Assembly (NCBI GenBank): GCA_963766505.1
Contig: CAVYAL010000001.1
Location: 372,001 to 436,000 of the forward strand
Direction of reading: 5' to 3'
From: DATIRA01 sp963766505
GTDB taxonomy: Bacteria > Pseudomonadota > Gammaproteobacteria > Steroidobacterales > Steroidobacteraceae
DNA: 64,000 nucleotides
The notes under the pieces were generated by a model that was not told where the DNA came from, did no database searches, and saw nothing but the letters and a program-made list of their open reading frames with translations. Position 1 is the first letter of the stretch. Each line of letters opens with the position of its first letter. The position numbers and the translations under genes were made by a program. Positions 51,150 to 59,275 of this stretch are shown one piece after another.

Positions 51150-51197
51150 GTGCACAGCCGGGCAAGCTCTCCCGGCTTCACCCAACGCGAAAATAAG

Positions 51198-51223
51198 GAG
51201 AGGCGAGCTTCCGCTCGCCTCTC
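51198..51223 (+). terminator. Intrinsic-type hairpin after DUF3597
   Basis: Perfect 11-bp stem GAGAGGCGAGC/GCTCGCCTCTC with a 4-nt loop, 48 nt past the stop, followed by TTGATGT. The best intrinsic terminator candidate here. Confidence 0.7.
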
Positions 51224-51311
51224 TTGATGTAGCCGGTATCTGCCGGCCGCCTGCCGATCACCACGTGGCCCGTAACGTCCTCGAGGCGACCAGCGACCGC
51301 TGGAGTGCCTT

Positions 51312-51558
51312 GATCGTCCTGGCCGGCTCGCAGTGCTAAAGTGCGTCCAGGCACGGACAAGGAGAAGCAGCAGCAACGAGCACGGCAGGCCAGCCGGCGG
51401 CCGCCGGGGCTTCAAGGGAACCACTGCCTTCTCGCGAGACTCAATCATCGAACCCGGGCGTAGCCTGGCGCGCACGGATGATTCAGCCACCGGCGGCCTG
51501 GTCCCCGGATCGTCGACACCGGCTCGCAATGCTAAAGTCGCCCAGCACGGACAGGAGA
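51312..51558 (+). repeat. Imperfect duplicated leader in the 413-bp gap before yeaQ-like gene
   Basis: The gap 51150-51562 has no convincing gene. It holds two copies of a roughly 50-bp element, 51312-51367 and 51508-51558: both begin GATCGTC, contain GGCTCGCA(G/A)TGCTAAAGT (an extended -10-like TGCTAAAGT) and CACGGACA followed by a GGAG RBS. Only the second is followed by a gene; the first lacks an ORF and looks like the leader of a lost or decayed copy. Confidence 0.6.
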
Positions 51559-51562
51559 GCAC

Positions 51563-51814
51563 ATGGGCATCATCTGGACCCTGATCATCGGCCTGATCGT
51601 CGGCGCGCTTGGCAGATTCGTGGTCCCGGGCGCACAGCCGATGGGCTGGATCATGACCATCCTGCTCGGCGTCGGCGGTTCGTTCATTGCCGGCTTCGTC
51701 GGCCAGGCGCTCGGCTGGTACCAGGCCGGCCAGGGAGCTGGGCTCATTGCCTCAGTGGTCGGCGCAGCCGTGCTGCTTCTGGTCGTACAGAAGGTCCGGG
51801 GCGGCTCGAAGTAG
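51563..51814 (+). CDS. GlsB/YeaQ/YmgE family stress-response membrane protein
   Basis: An 83-aa protein with three hydrophobic helices (IIWTLIIGLIVGALGRFVVPG, WIMTILLGVGGSFIAGFVGQAL, and a third from about 60-77), the standard transglycosylase-associated (Pfam Transgly_assoc) layout. RBS CAGGAGAG before ATG. Its promoter region is duplicated upstream. Confidence 0.88.
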   Translation: MGIIWTLIIGLIVGALGRFVVPGAQPMGWIMTILLGVGGSFIAGFVGQALGWYQAGQGAGLIASVVGAAVLLLVVQKVRGGSK

Positions 51815-51816
51815 AC

Positions 51817-52284
51817 TCAGCCGGTCTCGGCCGCTCTCACGGTCGTGTCCGCCCGCCAGTAGCGGTAGCGGACTTCGACTCCGTCCGGCACGTAGACCAC
51901 CAGCGGCAGCCGGCTGTTATAGCGCAGCAGCTGGGGCTCGCCGCCCAGCGTGATGAAGCGATCCACCTTCGGAGCGTTGGGGTCCACCGCCATCAGCGTA
52001 CCGGCCATCGGCCCCAGCTCGCGCAGGATGTATCGCGTAAAGCCCCAGCCTTTGATGGTCTCAGGCTCCAGCTGACCCCCGAAGAAGTAGCGGTTGGCCG
52101 CGTCGAGGCTCACGGTCTTCCCGACCTGCAGCTCGACCTTCCAGTCATCCTCGTTGTCCTGCTCCGGCAGGTTGATGACGTAGCGGACCATGCCGTCCTC
52201 GGCGGCCGGGAAGGCCTTCAGGTTGTCAGCGCCCATGGCGGTTGCTCCAGTCAGTAATACGGCAAGCGCGACCAGTATCTTCAT
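51817..52284 (-). CDS. eco: Ecotin-like periplasmic serine-protease inhibitor without Cys
   Basis: A 155-aa protein with a signal peptide (MKILVALAVLLTGATAMGAD). The ecotin fold is clear: KVELQVGKTVSLDAANRYFF, FGGQLEPETIKGWGFTRYI, and LRYNSRLPLVVYVPDGVEVRYRYW match E. coli ecotin. The reactive-loop P1 Met appears in GTLMAVDPN. Ecotin's conserved disulfide pair is absent (here DAANR and MAVDP), so the loop is not covalently braced. Ecotin dimers inhibit trypsin-like proteases; a trypsin-like protease is encoded 7.3 kb away. Single gene, convergent with yeaQ-like. Confidence 0.88.
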   Translation of the reverse strand: MKILVALAVLLTGATAMGADNLKAFPAAEDGMVRYVINLPEQDNEDDWKVELQVGKTVSLDAANRYFFGGQLEPETIKGWGFTRYILRELGPMAGTLMAVDPNAPKVDRFITLGGEPQLLRYNSRLPLVVYVPDGVEVRYRYWRADTTVRAAETG

Positions 52285-52361
52285 TCGATGCTCCCGGTGA
52301 TTTACGCGATCCTGTGGCCGTCCTCGTCGTCCCGGCGGACCACGGATCCGCAATCGCTAGC

Positions 52362-52397
52362 GCCGCAGCCGCAGCCGCAGCCGCAGCCGCAGCCGCA
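52362..52397 (+). repeat. Hexanucleotide tandem repeat (GCCGCA)x6
   Basis: Six perfect copies of GCCGCA, in a 377-bp gene-poor stretch (52285-52661) between ecotin and the M23 gene. No gene recognised in that stretch; in one frame the repeat would read poly-Ala, in another Pro-Gln. The array should be prone to slippage. Confidence 0.9.
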
Positions 52398-52596
52398 AGA
52401 TACACCAGATCATCGCCCGAGACTTCAACCGGCCTCGGCGGGCGCCAGGCCCGCGTCAGTCGAAGTCACCGATGTTGATCCGGGGCACGCATTTCGCGCA
52501 CTCGAACCCCCGCGACGAGGCATCGCCAGTCGCATCAACCCGGGGGCACCCGCGTGTGGACTCGATCACATATTGAGCAGTCACGGCACGGATTGT

Positions 52597-52625
52597 TTGT
52601 CTGGCCGCGCTCGGCGCGGTAATTA
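52597..52625 (+). promoter_or_regulatory. Sigma70-like promoter for the M23/bactofilin operon
   Basis: TTGTCT (52597-52602), 17-bp spacer, TAATTA (52620-52625), ending 36 bp before the M23 ATG. Both hexamers fit well and the spacing is ideal. Confidence 0.55.
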
Positions 52626-52661
52626 GCTACTCGTATTCCTATCGCACGACACGCGGGCCGC

Positions 52662-53696
52662 ATGCAGACGGCCCGGCTAGAGGCAAGAACGACTGTGGCA
52701 TTGGTCATCGTTTCTGCAGGTCCGCTGACGGACAGCCGACTGCACACCATCGGCATGCGTCGGCTTGCCGCAACGGCGGCCGTCGTGACGCTGCTGGCGA
52801 TGAGTCTGTGCTTCACGCTGGGCTATCGCATCGCCCGCAACGGCGATCCGACCTCCACATCCGCATTCAATGGCCCCGTTTCGCTGGACGTCAGCCAGCC
52901 CGAGGGCCGCGCGCTGATCGAGCGTATCGGCACGCTTGCGGGTCGGCTGAGCCGCCTCGAGAGCGAAGCCATCGCGCTCGGCAAGCGACTCGGCGATCAT
53001 GGACCCGCTGCCACCGAAGGATCCCGGGCCGGCCCAGGACCGGCCGCGCCTGGAGTCGTGGCCAATGAGATCAACGCACGCGCGGAGATCTTGCCGCCGA
53101 GCGGCGGCCCGCTGGTGCCACTGGCGGACCTTGCGGCACTCGGGCCCGCCATGCCCGCGACCGAGTACGACTACGACACCGGGCTCGCGCGACTCGAGAC
53201 CGCACTGTCCCACCTCGAGATCGAGCTGGCCGAACTCGACGCAGCGACCGCAGAGCAGCAGCTTGCAAACATGGCCTATCCCTACCGACTGCCGGTGCTG
53301 GGTCACGATTTCGACGTCAGCTCGGCGTTCGGCGTGCGTCGCGATCCATTCACGGGCCGACTCGCACGCCACACGGGCCTCGACATCCCGGCGCCGCGCG
53401 GCACGCCCATCCTTGCAAGCGGCGGCGGCCGCGTGCGCTCCGCCGGCTACAACGGCGCCTACGGCTACACGGTCATCATCGACCACGGTGACGGCCTCTC
53501 GACGCTTTATGGTCACGCCTCGAAGCTGTTCGTTCGCAAGGGTGACGTCGTGCTGCCGAAGCAGAAGATCGCCGCAGTCGGCTCGAGCGGTCGCTCCACC
53601 GGTCCTCACCTGCATTTCGAGGTGATTCTCAACGGCGCCCGTGTCGAACCGAAGCAGTACCTGGCGCGCGTCCTTCCGGCTTCGGTGCAGCCATGA
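52662..53696 (+). CDS. Membrane-anchored M23 peptidase (LytM)
   Basis: A 344-aa protein: N-terminal cytoplasmic stretch, one membrane helix (about 34-52, AATAAVVTLLAMSLCFTLGY), a periplasmic coiled-coil (LIERIGTLAGRLSRLESEA), a hairpin-like linker, and a C-terminal LytM domain. Zinc ligands are intact: HTGLDIPAP (His, Asp), YGHAS and HLHFEV. It should cleave peptidoglycan peptide cross-links. Followed by a coiled-coil protein (4-bp overlap) and bactofilin, the widespread M23-bactofilin shape-control module. Confidence 0.92.
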   Translation: MQTARLEARTTVALVIVSAGPLTDSRLHTIGMRRLAATAAVVTLLAMSLCFTLGYRIARNGDPTSTSAFNGPVSLDVSQPEGRALIERIGTLAGRLSRLESEAIALGKRLGDHGPAATEGSRAGPGPAAPGVVANEINARAEILPPSGGPLVPLADLAALGPAMPATEYDYDTGLARLETALSHLEIELAELDAATAEQQLANMAYPYRLPVLGHDFDVSSAFGVRRDPFTGRLARHTGLDIPAPRGTPILASGGGRVRSAGYNGAYGYTVIIDHGDGLSTLYGHASKLFVRKGDVVLPKQKIAAVGSSGRSTGPHLHFEVILNGARVEPKQYLARVLPASVQP

Positions 53697-54052
53697 ACCT
53701 GGCTTCGACGACTTCGACCCAGACGCTGACGACTGCACGGATCGAGCTCTCATCGGACGAGCGCTGGCGCATCGCACTGGTGGCGCTTGCGGTCGCCGCG
53801 CTGCTGCTGCTGGCCGGGATTGCCGGAGGCCGCATGTTCGCCGACAGCACCGCGGCCGCTGCCGAGCGCAGTGCACTTACCGAGAGCAACGAGGCGCTGC
53901 TCAACGAGCTCGCACGGGTGCGCACGGAGCTCGAACTGGAGCGGTCCACGCGCGAAGCGCTCGATCGTGAGGTGCTGGAACTGAACGACCGCGTCGGCGA
54001 AATGCGTGCCCGGCTCGAATTTCTCAACCAGCAGAGCGGCCGGCGTCCTTAG
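53693..54052 (+). CDS. Single-pass coiled-coil membrane protein
   Basis: A 119-aa protein with one membrane helix (about residues 26-46, IALVALAVAALLLLAGIAGG) and a periplasmic coiled coil (leucine heptads from about 60 to 112, EALLNELARVRTELELERS). No enzymatic motif. It begins inside the M23 gene's end (ATGA) and precedes bactofilin, so it may link the enzyme to the bactofilin scaffold. Confidence 0.75.
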   Translation: MNLASTTSTQTLTTARIELSSDERWRIALVALAVAALLLLAGIAGGRMFADSTAAAAERSALTESNEALLNELARVRTELELERSTREALDREVLELNDRVGEMRARLEFLNQQSGRRP

Positions 54053-54088
54053 GCCGTCCGACGCGACCGATCAGCACAAGAGGTCAAC

Positions 54089-54547
54089 ATGTTCAGGAAG
54101 AAGAACCAGCCTTCGATCGAAGCCACGCGGCTCTCGAGTCTCATTGCCGCCGGCGTGGAAATCATCGGTGACGTCGTCATCCCGGACGGCCTGCGCATCG
54201 ACGGCCGGGTCCAGGGCAACGTGCGCGCCAAGCAGGGCTCCCAGGGGCTGCTGGTGCTGAGCGAAAAGGGCTGCATCGAGGGCTCGGTCAAGGTGCACGA
54301 CGCCGTGATCAACGGCACGATCCAGGGCGACCTGGAGGTGGACAACTTCCTCGAGCTGCAGGCCAACGCCCGCATCACCGGCAACATCACCTATCGGCAG
54401 TTCAAGATGGAATGCGGCGCCACCGTCGAGGGGCGTCTCGAGCGCCTGGCCGAGCGACGCGGCGAACATGCGGCAAGCGCGGCCGTCGAGTCCGGGGCGA
54501 CGTTTGCAAAGACAGCGGTTCCCGCCGGCGCCGATGGCCCGGCCTGA
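54089..54547 (+). CDS. Bactofilin
   Basis: A 152-aa bactofilin: Lys-rich N-terminus, then a right-handed beta-helix core with Gly-Asp-Val repeats (VEIIGDVVIPDGLRIDGRVQGNVRAK, IEGSVKVHDAVINGTIQGD, ANARITGNI), and a disordered Ala-rich C-terminus. Bactofilins polymerise into filaments at the membrane and organise peptidoglycan hydrolases such as the M23 enzyme encoded two genes upstream. Stop is 14 bp from the convergent pyrophosphatase-like gene. Confidence 0.95.
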   Translation: MFRKKNQPSIEATRLSSLIAAGVEIIGDVVIPDGLRIDGRVQGNVRAKQGSQGLLVLSEKGCIEGSVKVHDAVINGTIQGDLEVDNFLELQANARITGNITYRQFKMECGATVEGRLERLAERRGEHAASAAVESGATFAKTAVPAGADGPA

Positions 54548-54561
54548 CGGGCGCCCGGCTC

Positions 54562-55086
54562 TCAGAACCTGACCCGCGGACCCCTCCATGTCCGCTCACG
54601 GGGCACGGCACAGGCAATGGCCTCGCGCGCTGTGATCCAGCCATCGCAGGCATTACGGCCGGGCTGGCCTCGCAGCAGGTTCAGCAGTCCCTTGCAGCGC
54701 GCATAGAGCCCGAAGAATCGCAGCACGCTGCGGCGCTCGCGAATACCGACCGGGACGGCGCTGCAGACGAGCTTGTGATCCACCATGCCGCGGTCGACCT
54801 GAACGACGGCGCCCCATGCCGGAAGGCATAGTCGTGAACCTGCCGGCAGGCGCGGACCGAGCACGACCGCATCCAGCAGGTCGCCTTCGAGCCCGACGAG
54901 CCCGGGCACGGAACCGTAGTTGAACGGGCACGGCAGCGGGGAGACGAAGTCCACGCGGCCGGTGGAGCCGCGCTTGAGGAAGCTGCCACGCGGAATCTCG
55001 ATCACGATGTCGAGCTGCGGCACCTGCCGGTCGCCCGCGGTCGAGGTATCCCCGGAAGCTCCCCCGCCTCGTGGATTCAATTCCAC
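54562..55086 (-). CDS. Divergent inorganic-pyrophosphatase-like protein
   Basis: About 174 aa (GTG 55086; an alternative GTG at 55023 gives 153). Homology to family I PPases is seen in DIVIEIPRGSFLKRG (Glu20-Lys29 region), PCPFNYGSVPGL (the NYG Tyr) and GDLLDAVVLGP (metal Asp region). Differences matter: the usual DGDPxD is EGDLLD, so Asp65 is Glu, and the DE of the usual metal motif is DR in VDRGMVDHKLV. It may retain weak activity or be repurposed. Convergent with bactofilin; overlaps DUF805 by 10 bp. Confidence 0.72.
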   Translation of the reverse strand: MELNPRGGGASGDTSTAGDRQVPQLDIVIEIPRGSFLKRGSTGRVDFVSPLPCPFNYGSVPGLVGLEGDLLDAVVLGPRLPAGSRLCLPAWGAVVQVDRGMVDHKLVCSAVPVGIRERRSVLRFFGLYARCKGLLNLLRGQPGRNACDGWITAREAIACAVPRERTWRGPRVRF

Positions 55087-55481
55087 GGCGCCTGCAATGT
55101 AACCGTCGGTTCCCGGATCACACCTTTGGGGTTGGGCCCGTAGCGGTTCCCGCCGGGCGAGCTGTCCTGCACGTAGAAGTAGAGCAGCACGAACGCGCCG
55201 GCGAGCGGGATGAACGCGATCGCGAGCCACCACGCGCTGCGGCCCGTGTCGTGCAGCCGCCGCACCGCCACCGCGATGGCCGGCACCAGCACGCCGATCG
55301 AATAGAAGCCGCTCAGGAAACCGAAGCCCGACGGCCGGTGCACCAGATCCGCCCAGACGTCCACGACCGCCAGCGCAACGAAGATCAGCGTGTTCGCGAG
55401 CGCGAAGTGCCAGAACTCCTTGCGCCGCGCACGGCCGCCGAAATCAGCGTACCTCTTGAGTACTCCGAGATACCAGTTCAC
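55077..55481 (-). CDS. DUF805 membrane protein
   Basis: A 134-aa protein with the DUF805 motifs RRKEFWHFALANTLI and RRLHDTGRSAWWLAI and four hydrophobic helices. Unknown function; common in bacterial inner membranes. It directly abuts the DUF1428 gene and overlaps the PPase-like start, forming a three-gene run. Confidence 0.88.
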   Translation of the reverse strand: MNWYLGVLKRYADFGGRARRKEFWHFALANTLIFVALAVVDVWADLVHRPSGFGFLSGFYSIGVLVPAIAVAVRRLHDTGRSAWWLAIAFIPLAGAFVLLYFYVQDSSPGGNRYGPNPKGVIREPTVTLQAPWN

Positions 55482-55844
55482 TCACGCCCTCACCAGAACC
55501 TTGAAGCCGCCCCAGAACATCCGCTTGCCATCGAAAGGCATCGCCTTTGGATCCATCATGCTCGCGAGCCGCGGATCCTTCATGACGCTGGCGTTGATCC
55601 GATCACGGTCCCTTCGGGAGCGGTAAACGATCCACGAAAAGACGACCACCTCGTCCGCCTTGAGCTTGACCGCCCGCGGGAACGAAGTGCGCTTGCCGGG
55701 CGGCACGTCGTCCCCAACGCACTCGACATAATCGAGCGCCCCGTGCTCGCGCCAGACCTTGCCGGCCTTGCGGGCCATGCGCCGGTACTCGGCGAGTCTC
55801 GCCCGCGGGACCGGAACCACGAATCCGTCGACGTAATTTCCCAT
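55482..55844 (-). CDS. DUF1428 protein (dimeric alpha-beta barrel)
   Basis: A 120-aa protein starting MGNYVDGFVVPVPRARLAEYRRMA; the family motif GALDYVECVGDDVPPGK and VVFSWIVYRSRRDRDRIN are present. Ferredoxin-like dimeric fold, function unknown. ATG at 55844 is preceded by GAGAGGA. First gene of the DUF1428-DUF805-PPase run. Confidence 0.9.
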   Translation of the reverse strand: MGNYVDGFVVPVPRARLAEYRRMARKAGKVWREHGALDYVECVGDDVPPGKRTSFPRAVKLKADEVVVFSWIVYRSRRDRDRINASVMKDPRLASMMDPKAMPFDGKRMFWGGFKVLVRA

Positions 55845-55944
55845 CTTGAATCCTCTCGTTCTCAGGTCGGAAAAATCAGTCGCCGCGCGTACCGCGAGCG
55901 GACTATACCCGGCCGTGGCGACAACTTGCGCAGCGCTGCAGCAA

Positions 55945-56409
55945 TCAGGGTCGCTTGCCGAGCAATGCGGCGGAGGCCGCGATGAACAGTATCGCCACCA
56001 CGACGGCCAGTGCGGGTTGCCAGGGCAATGCCGCCAGGCCGAGCACGGCCGCCACGGCACAGGTCCGCCGGTCCTCGTGGCGCGCGAAGCCGGCGAGCCC
56101 GAGCACCACGGCCAGCGCCCCGAAGCCCGCGGTGGACCCCTCGAGCAGCCTGTCCACGTCGGGACCTGGATCCGGCGTCCGTGACCCGGTCGGGGGCGCC
56201 TTCCCGGCCTCGCCCGCAAGGGCCTCCAGTGCCTGCTCATAGAGGGACTTCGCCTTGTCAGCGATCACCTGCTCGATCGGCGGGGGCCTGGTGAACGGCC
56301 CGGCCGCCTGGTGCACCGCGGCTACGACCAGCGCGATGCCGCCGAGCAGGATGCCCACCAGCGCCAGCCAGGATCGACTCGTCTGTCGCACGCTCGTCTC
56401 CGCTACCAC
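55945..56409 (-). CDS. Hypothetical membrane protein
   Basis: A 154-aa protein not recognised. One N-terminal hydrophobic segment (about 15-36, ALVGILLGGIALVVAAVHQA), a polar loop (TRPPPIEQVIADKAKSLYEQAL) and a C-terminal pair of helices (VVLGLAGF, LAVVVAILFIAASAALLG). Separated by 100 bp from DUF1428 on the same strand and divergent from the SRPBCC gene. Confidence 0.6.
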   Translation of the reverse strand: MVAETSVRQTSRSWLALVGILLGGIALVVAAVHQAAGPFTRPPPIEQVIADKAKSLYEQALEALAGEAGKAPPTGSRTPDPGPDVDRLLEGSTAGFGALAVVLGLAGFARHEDRRTCAVAAVLGLAALPWQPALAVVVAILFIAASAALLGKRP

Positions 56410-56454
56410 CCTGGTTCTCCTTGCCGCGGACTGTCTACCGGTATCCTAGCGCCC

Positions 56455-56919
56455 ATGGCCCGCCACGCGATTCTGCGGCAACGGCTCGAACGCAGCACCT
56501 GGCTGCCACGCCCGATCGAGGAAGTCTTCGGCTTCTTCGCCGACGCCACGAACCTCGAGCGTATCACCCCGCCGGAACTGCGCTTCCGCATCGTGAGTCC
56601 ATTGCCGATCCGGATGCGCCAGGGGGCACTGATCGAGTACCGGCTCGCACTGTTCCACGTGCCCTTCGGCTGGCGTACCGAGATCAGCGAATGGTCTCCG
56701 CCATGGCGTTTCGTCGATCGCCAGGTCGCCGGCCCCTACCGAAGCTGGCTACACATGCACAGCTTCGCGACAGAGCGACGCGGCACGCGAATGCTGGACC
56801 GGGTCGACTATGTGCTCCCGCTCGGGCGCGCGGGACTGCTGGCGCGACCGCTGGTGCGTCGCGAACTGGACCGCATTTTCGACTACCGGGCGGAGGCCAT
56901 CGGCGCACTGCTCACCTGA
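56455..56919 (+). CDS. SRPBCC-family lipid/polyketide-binding-like protein
   Basis: A 154-aa protein with the START/SRPBCC pattern: RSTWLPRPIEEVFGFFADATNLERITPPEL, FGWRTEISEWSPPWRFVDRQV, and a C-terminal long helix. Often annotated as cyclase/CDP-paratose 2-epimerase-like; no activity implied. ATG at 56455 (MARHAILRQ) fits the domain start. Confidence 0.82.
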   Translation: MARHAILRQRLERSTWLPRPIEEVFGFFADATNLERITPPELRFRIVSPLPIRMRQGALIEYRLALFHVPFGWRTEISEWSPPWRFVDRQVAGPYRSWLHMHSFATERRGTRMLDRVDYVLPLGRAGLLARPLVRRELDRIFDYRAEAIGALLT

Positions 56920-57049
56920 GCGGCTGGTCCGGGACCGCGTGCCGTGGCCACCGACTTCTTGCTCGACTTCTCAGTTTCGGCGCAGACCCGTTCTACTTAT
57001 GTCATGCGCCCGCGTACGCTGCGCCGGGTAGACCCAATCATTGCCACGC

Positions 57050-59275
57050 ATGGATCCCTCGACCGGCAATTCAAGACCGGGCGCTGAAGCGCAGGCGCCT
57101 AAACAGATGCACAGGTCCCTGCGCGAGGCCTTCGAGTGGCTGTCGCTGACGATGCAGTTCCGACTGACCGCGATCGCGGCAGTCACCGTGACGTTGCTTG
57201 CTGCGCTGCTGGTCGGCGCAATATGGGACACCCGTACCGCGCGCCAGGAAGCGCTGGAACTCGCACGCACCAAGACCAGCTCGATGGCGGCCCGACTCGA
57301 GGCCGCAGGTGGAGGCGCGCTCGACAATCTGGAAGGACACCCTGAGATCCTGGCAGCGACGTTCAGCCTGCAGGATGGCAAGGTGCTCCAGCAATACGTC
57401 CGTCGCGACCTGGCTGGACTTCCGGCATCGGACCGTCCGGCCGCGTTGAGCTGGACGTCCCCGCCGGCCGGAACTCTGCATGCGCTCAAGTCCTTTCTCG
57501 CGCTGGAGCCCATCTACGTCGAGCAGGCGCTGCAGCTGAACCCGCGCCTGTCGGGGTCGGTAAGCATACTGCTGGACCACCGGTGGATCTGGAAGCAGGC
57601 CGTGCGTCACGTGGGCCAGGCGCCCGTGGCACTGCTGCTCGGCTGCCTGGTGGCATGGCTCTCCGCGAACCTGCTGCGGCGCCAGGTGGCCGAGCCGCTC
57701 GCCGAGCTCGCGAAGACCACCCGGGTCAGCAGTACGCCCGAGCCGACCGTGCCGCGCAAGGCGCGACGGCGCAGCAACGAGCTCACCGAACTCGCGAGCA
57801 ACTTCGACGCCCTCGCGGACCGGCTCGCCGAATATGAGTCCGCGCTGACCATGCTTCGCCACGATTCCGCCCAGCAGATCATCGAACGCACGCGGGAACT
57901 CGAGATGCGCCTGCGCAAGGCCGACGCGCTGACGCGGTCCAAGGATGAGTTCCTGGCAAACATGAGTCACGAGATCCGCACTCCGATGAATGGCGTGCTG
58001 GGCATGGCCGAACTGCTGGCCGGCACCGAGCTCGACAAGCGCCAGCGGCGCTTCGTCGACTCGATGCGCGCCGCTGCCGAGACGATGATGAAGATCATCA
58101 ACGACATCCTGGACGACTCGAAGATCGAGGCCGGCAAGATGGACCTGGTACTCGAACCCTTCGACGTCCGCGAACTCGCCGAGCAGGCCGGCCAGCTCTA
58201 CGCGGGGCAGGCCGAGCGGAAGAAGCTGGAGATGATGTGCCGCATCGAGCCCACGGTACCGAGCGTCGTTCTTGGAGACACGCTCCGGCTCCGGCAGGTG
58301 CTGGGCAACCTGCTGTCCAACGCCGTCAAGTACACCGAGCACGGCGAGATCGAGATCCGCGTCGGACTCGATGACCAGCGCGATGGACAGTGCCGGCTCC
58401 ACTTCAGCGTCCGCGACACCGGCCCTGGCATCCCGGAGGCGGATCGCTCGGGCGTCTTCGAGGCGTTCACCCAGCTCGACAACGCCTCGCGGCATGGCGG
58501 CACGGGTCTCGGGCTGTCGATCGCGCGACGTCTGGTGCAGCTGATGGGCGGCGAGCAGATCGACCTGCTGAGCGAACTCGGGCGCGGCAGCACGTTCTCG
58601 TTCACGCTGCCGTTCGAGGTCCGGGAAGCCGCGCCGGTCCCGGATCGCGCGGGCGACGAGTTCAGCGGCCTGCGCGTGCTGGTCGTCGACGACAGCGCCA
58701 CGAGTTACATGCTGCTGCAGGAGATCCTCGCCAACTGGTCGGTCGAGGTCACCGTGCTCAATCGTGGCGAGCTGGTCGGCGACCGGATGCATGACGTCGC
58801 GACCCGCGGCAAGCCGTTCGATGTCGTGCTGCTCGACCACAGCCTGCCCGATGCGACCACCGAGGAACTGCTGCGCACGATACGGCTGGATCCGACGATC
58901 GCCGGCACCTACGTCGTGCTGCTCAGCGCGCTGGACTTCAACCCCTCTTACGAAGGGTCGAAGGCCATCGCACCTGATGTCTGCATCGCCAAGCCGGTCC
59001 GACAATCGTTGCTGCGCGGAGCGCTGCAGGCTTCGCGGCAGCCCCGTCGAGCCGCTCCCCCGCCACCGCCACGCGCCCGCGGAGCGCGAGCCGTCGGCGA
59101 GGCGCGGCGACCAGCCCGCAGCTGGGCCTGCAGGTCCTCGTGGCGGACGACAACGCCATCAACTGCGCGGTTGCGGTCGCGATGCTCGAGGAATTCGGCT
59201 GTAAGGTCGTGGTGGCAGAGGACGGAAGGAGCGCGGTCGACCTCGCGAAGGAGCAACGGTTCGACGCAGTGCTGA
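57050..59275 (+). CDS. Hybrid sensor histidine kinase (HAMP-like, HisKA, HATPase, REC), probably frameshifted
   Basis: A 741-aa membrane kinase. Two membrane helices (about 37-60 and 190-205) flank a periplasmic sensor region; a linker with HAMP-like features follows; HisKA carries MSHEIRTPMNG (His near 304); HATPase shows NLLSNAVKYT, DTGPGIP and GTGLGLSI; REC1 has VVDDSATSY and LLDHSLPD. After a Pro-rich linker the frame runs on as low-complexity Arg/Ser sequence, while a receiver plus Hpt continues in another frame from about 59110. A -1 shift within a C5 run near 59057-59061 would restore one hybrid kinase. ATG 57050 preferred over TTG 57041. Confidence 0.82.
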   Translation: MDPSTGNSRPGAEAQAPKQMHRSLREAFEWLSLTMQFRLTAIAAVTVTLLAALLVGAIWDTRTARQEALELARTKTSSMAARLEAAGGGALDNLEGHPEILAATFSLQDGKVLQQYVRRDLAGLPASDRPAALSWTSPPAGTLHALKSFLALEPIYVEQALQLNPRLSGSVSILLDHRWIWKQAVRHVGQAPVALLLGCLVAWLSANLLRRQVAEPLAELAKTTRVSSTPEPTVPRKARRRSNELTELASNFDALADRLAEYESALTMLRHDSAQQIIERTRELEMRLRKADALTRSKDEFLANMSHEIRTPMNGVLGMAELLAGTELDKRQRRFVDSMRAAAETMMKIINDILDDSKIEAGKMDLVLEPFDVRELAEQAGQLYAGQAERKKLEMMCRIEPTVPSVVLGDTLRLRQVLGNLLSNAVKYTEHGEIEIRVGLDDQRDGQCRLHFSVRDTGPGIPEADRSGVFEAFTQLDNASRHGGTGLGLSIARRLVQLMGGEQIDLLSELGRGSTFSFTLPFEVREAAPVPDRAGDEFSGLRVLVVDDSATSYMLLQEILANWSVEVTVLNRGELVGDRMHDVATRGKPFDVVLLDHSLPDATTEELLRTIRLDPTIAGTYVVLLSALDFNPSYEGSKAIAPDVCIAKPVRQSLLRGALQASRQPRRAAPPPPPRARGARAVGEARRPARSWACRSSWRTTTPSTARLRSRCSRNSAVRSWWQRTEGARSTSRRSNGSTQC

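Noticed and set aside
52456..52600. Short minus-strand frame ending in FECAKCVPRINIGDFD with a CxxC.
   Set aside because: Only weak GTG starts, no RBS, overlaps the promoter region of the M23 gene; no recognised family.
52285..52661. Poly-Ala or Pro-Gln ORFs across the GCCGCA array.
   Set aside because: Low-complexity translation, no RBS; treated as a repeat only.
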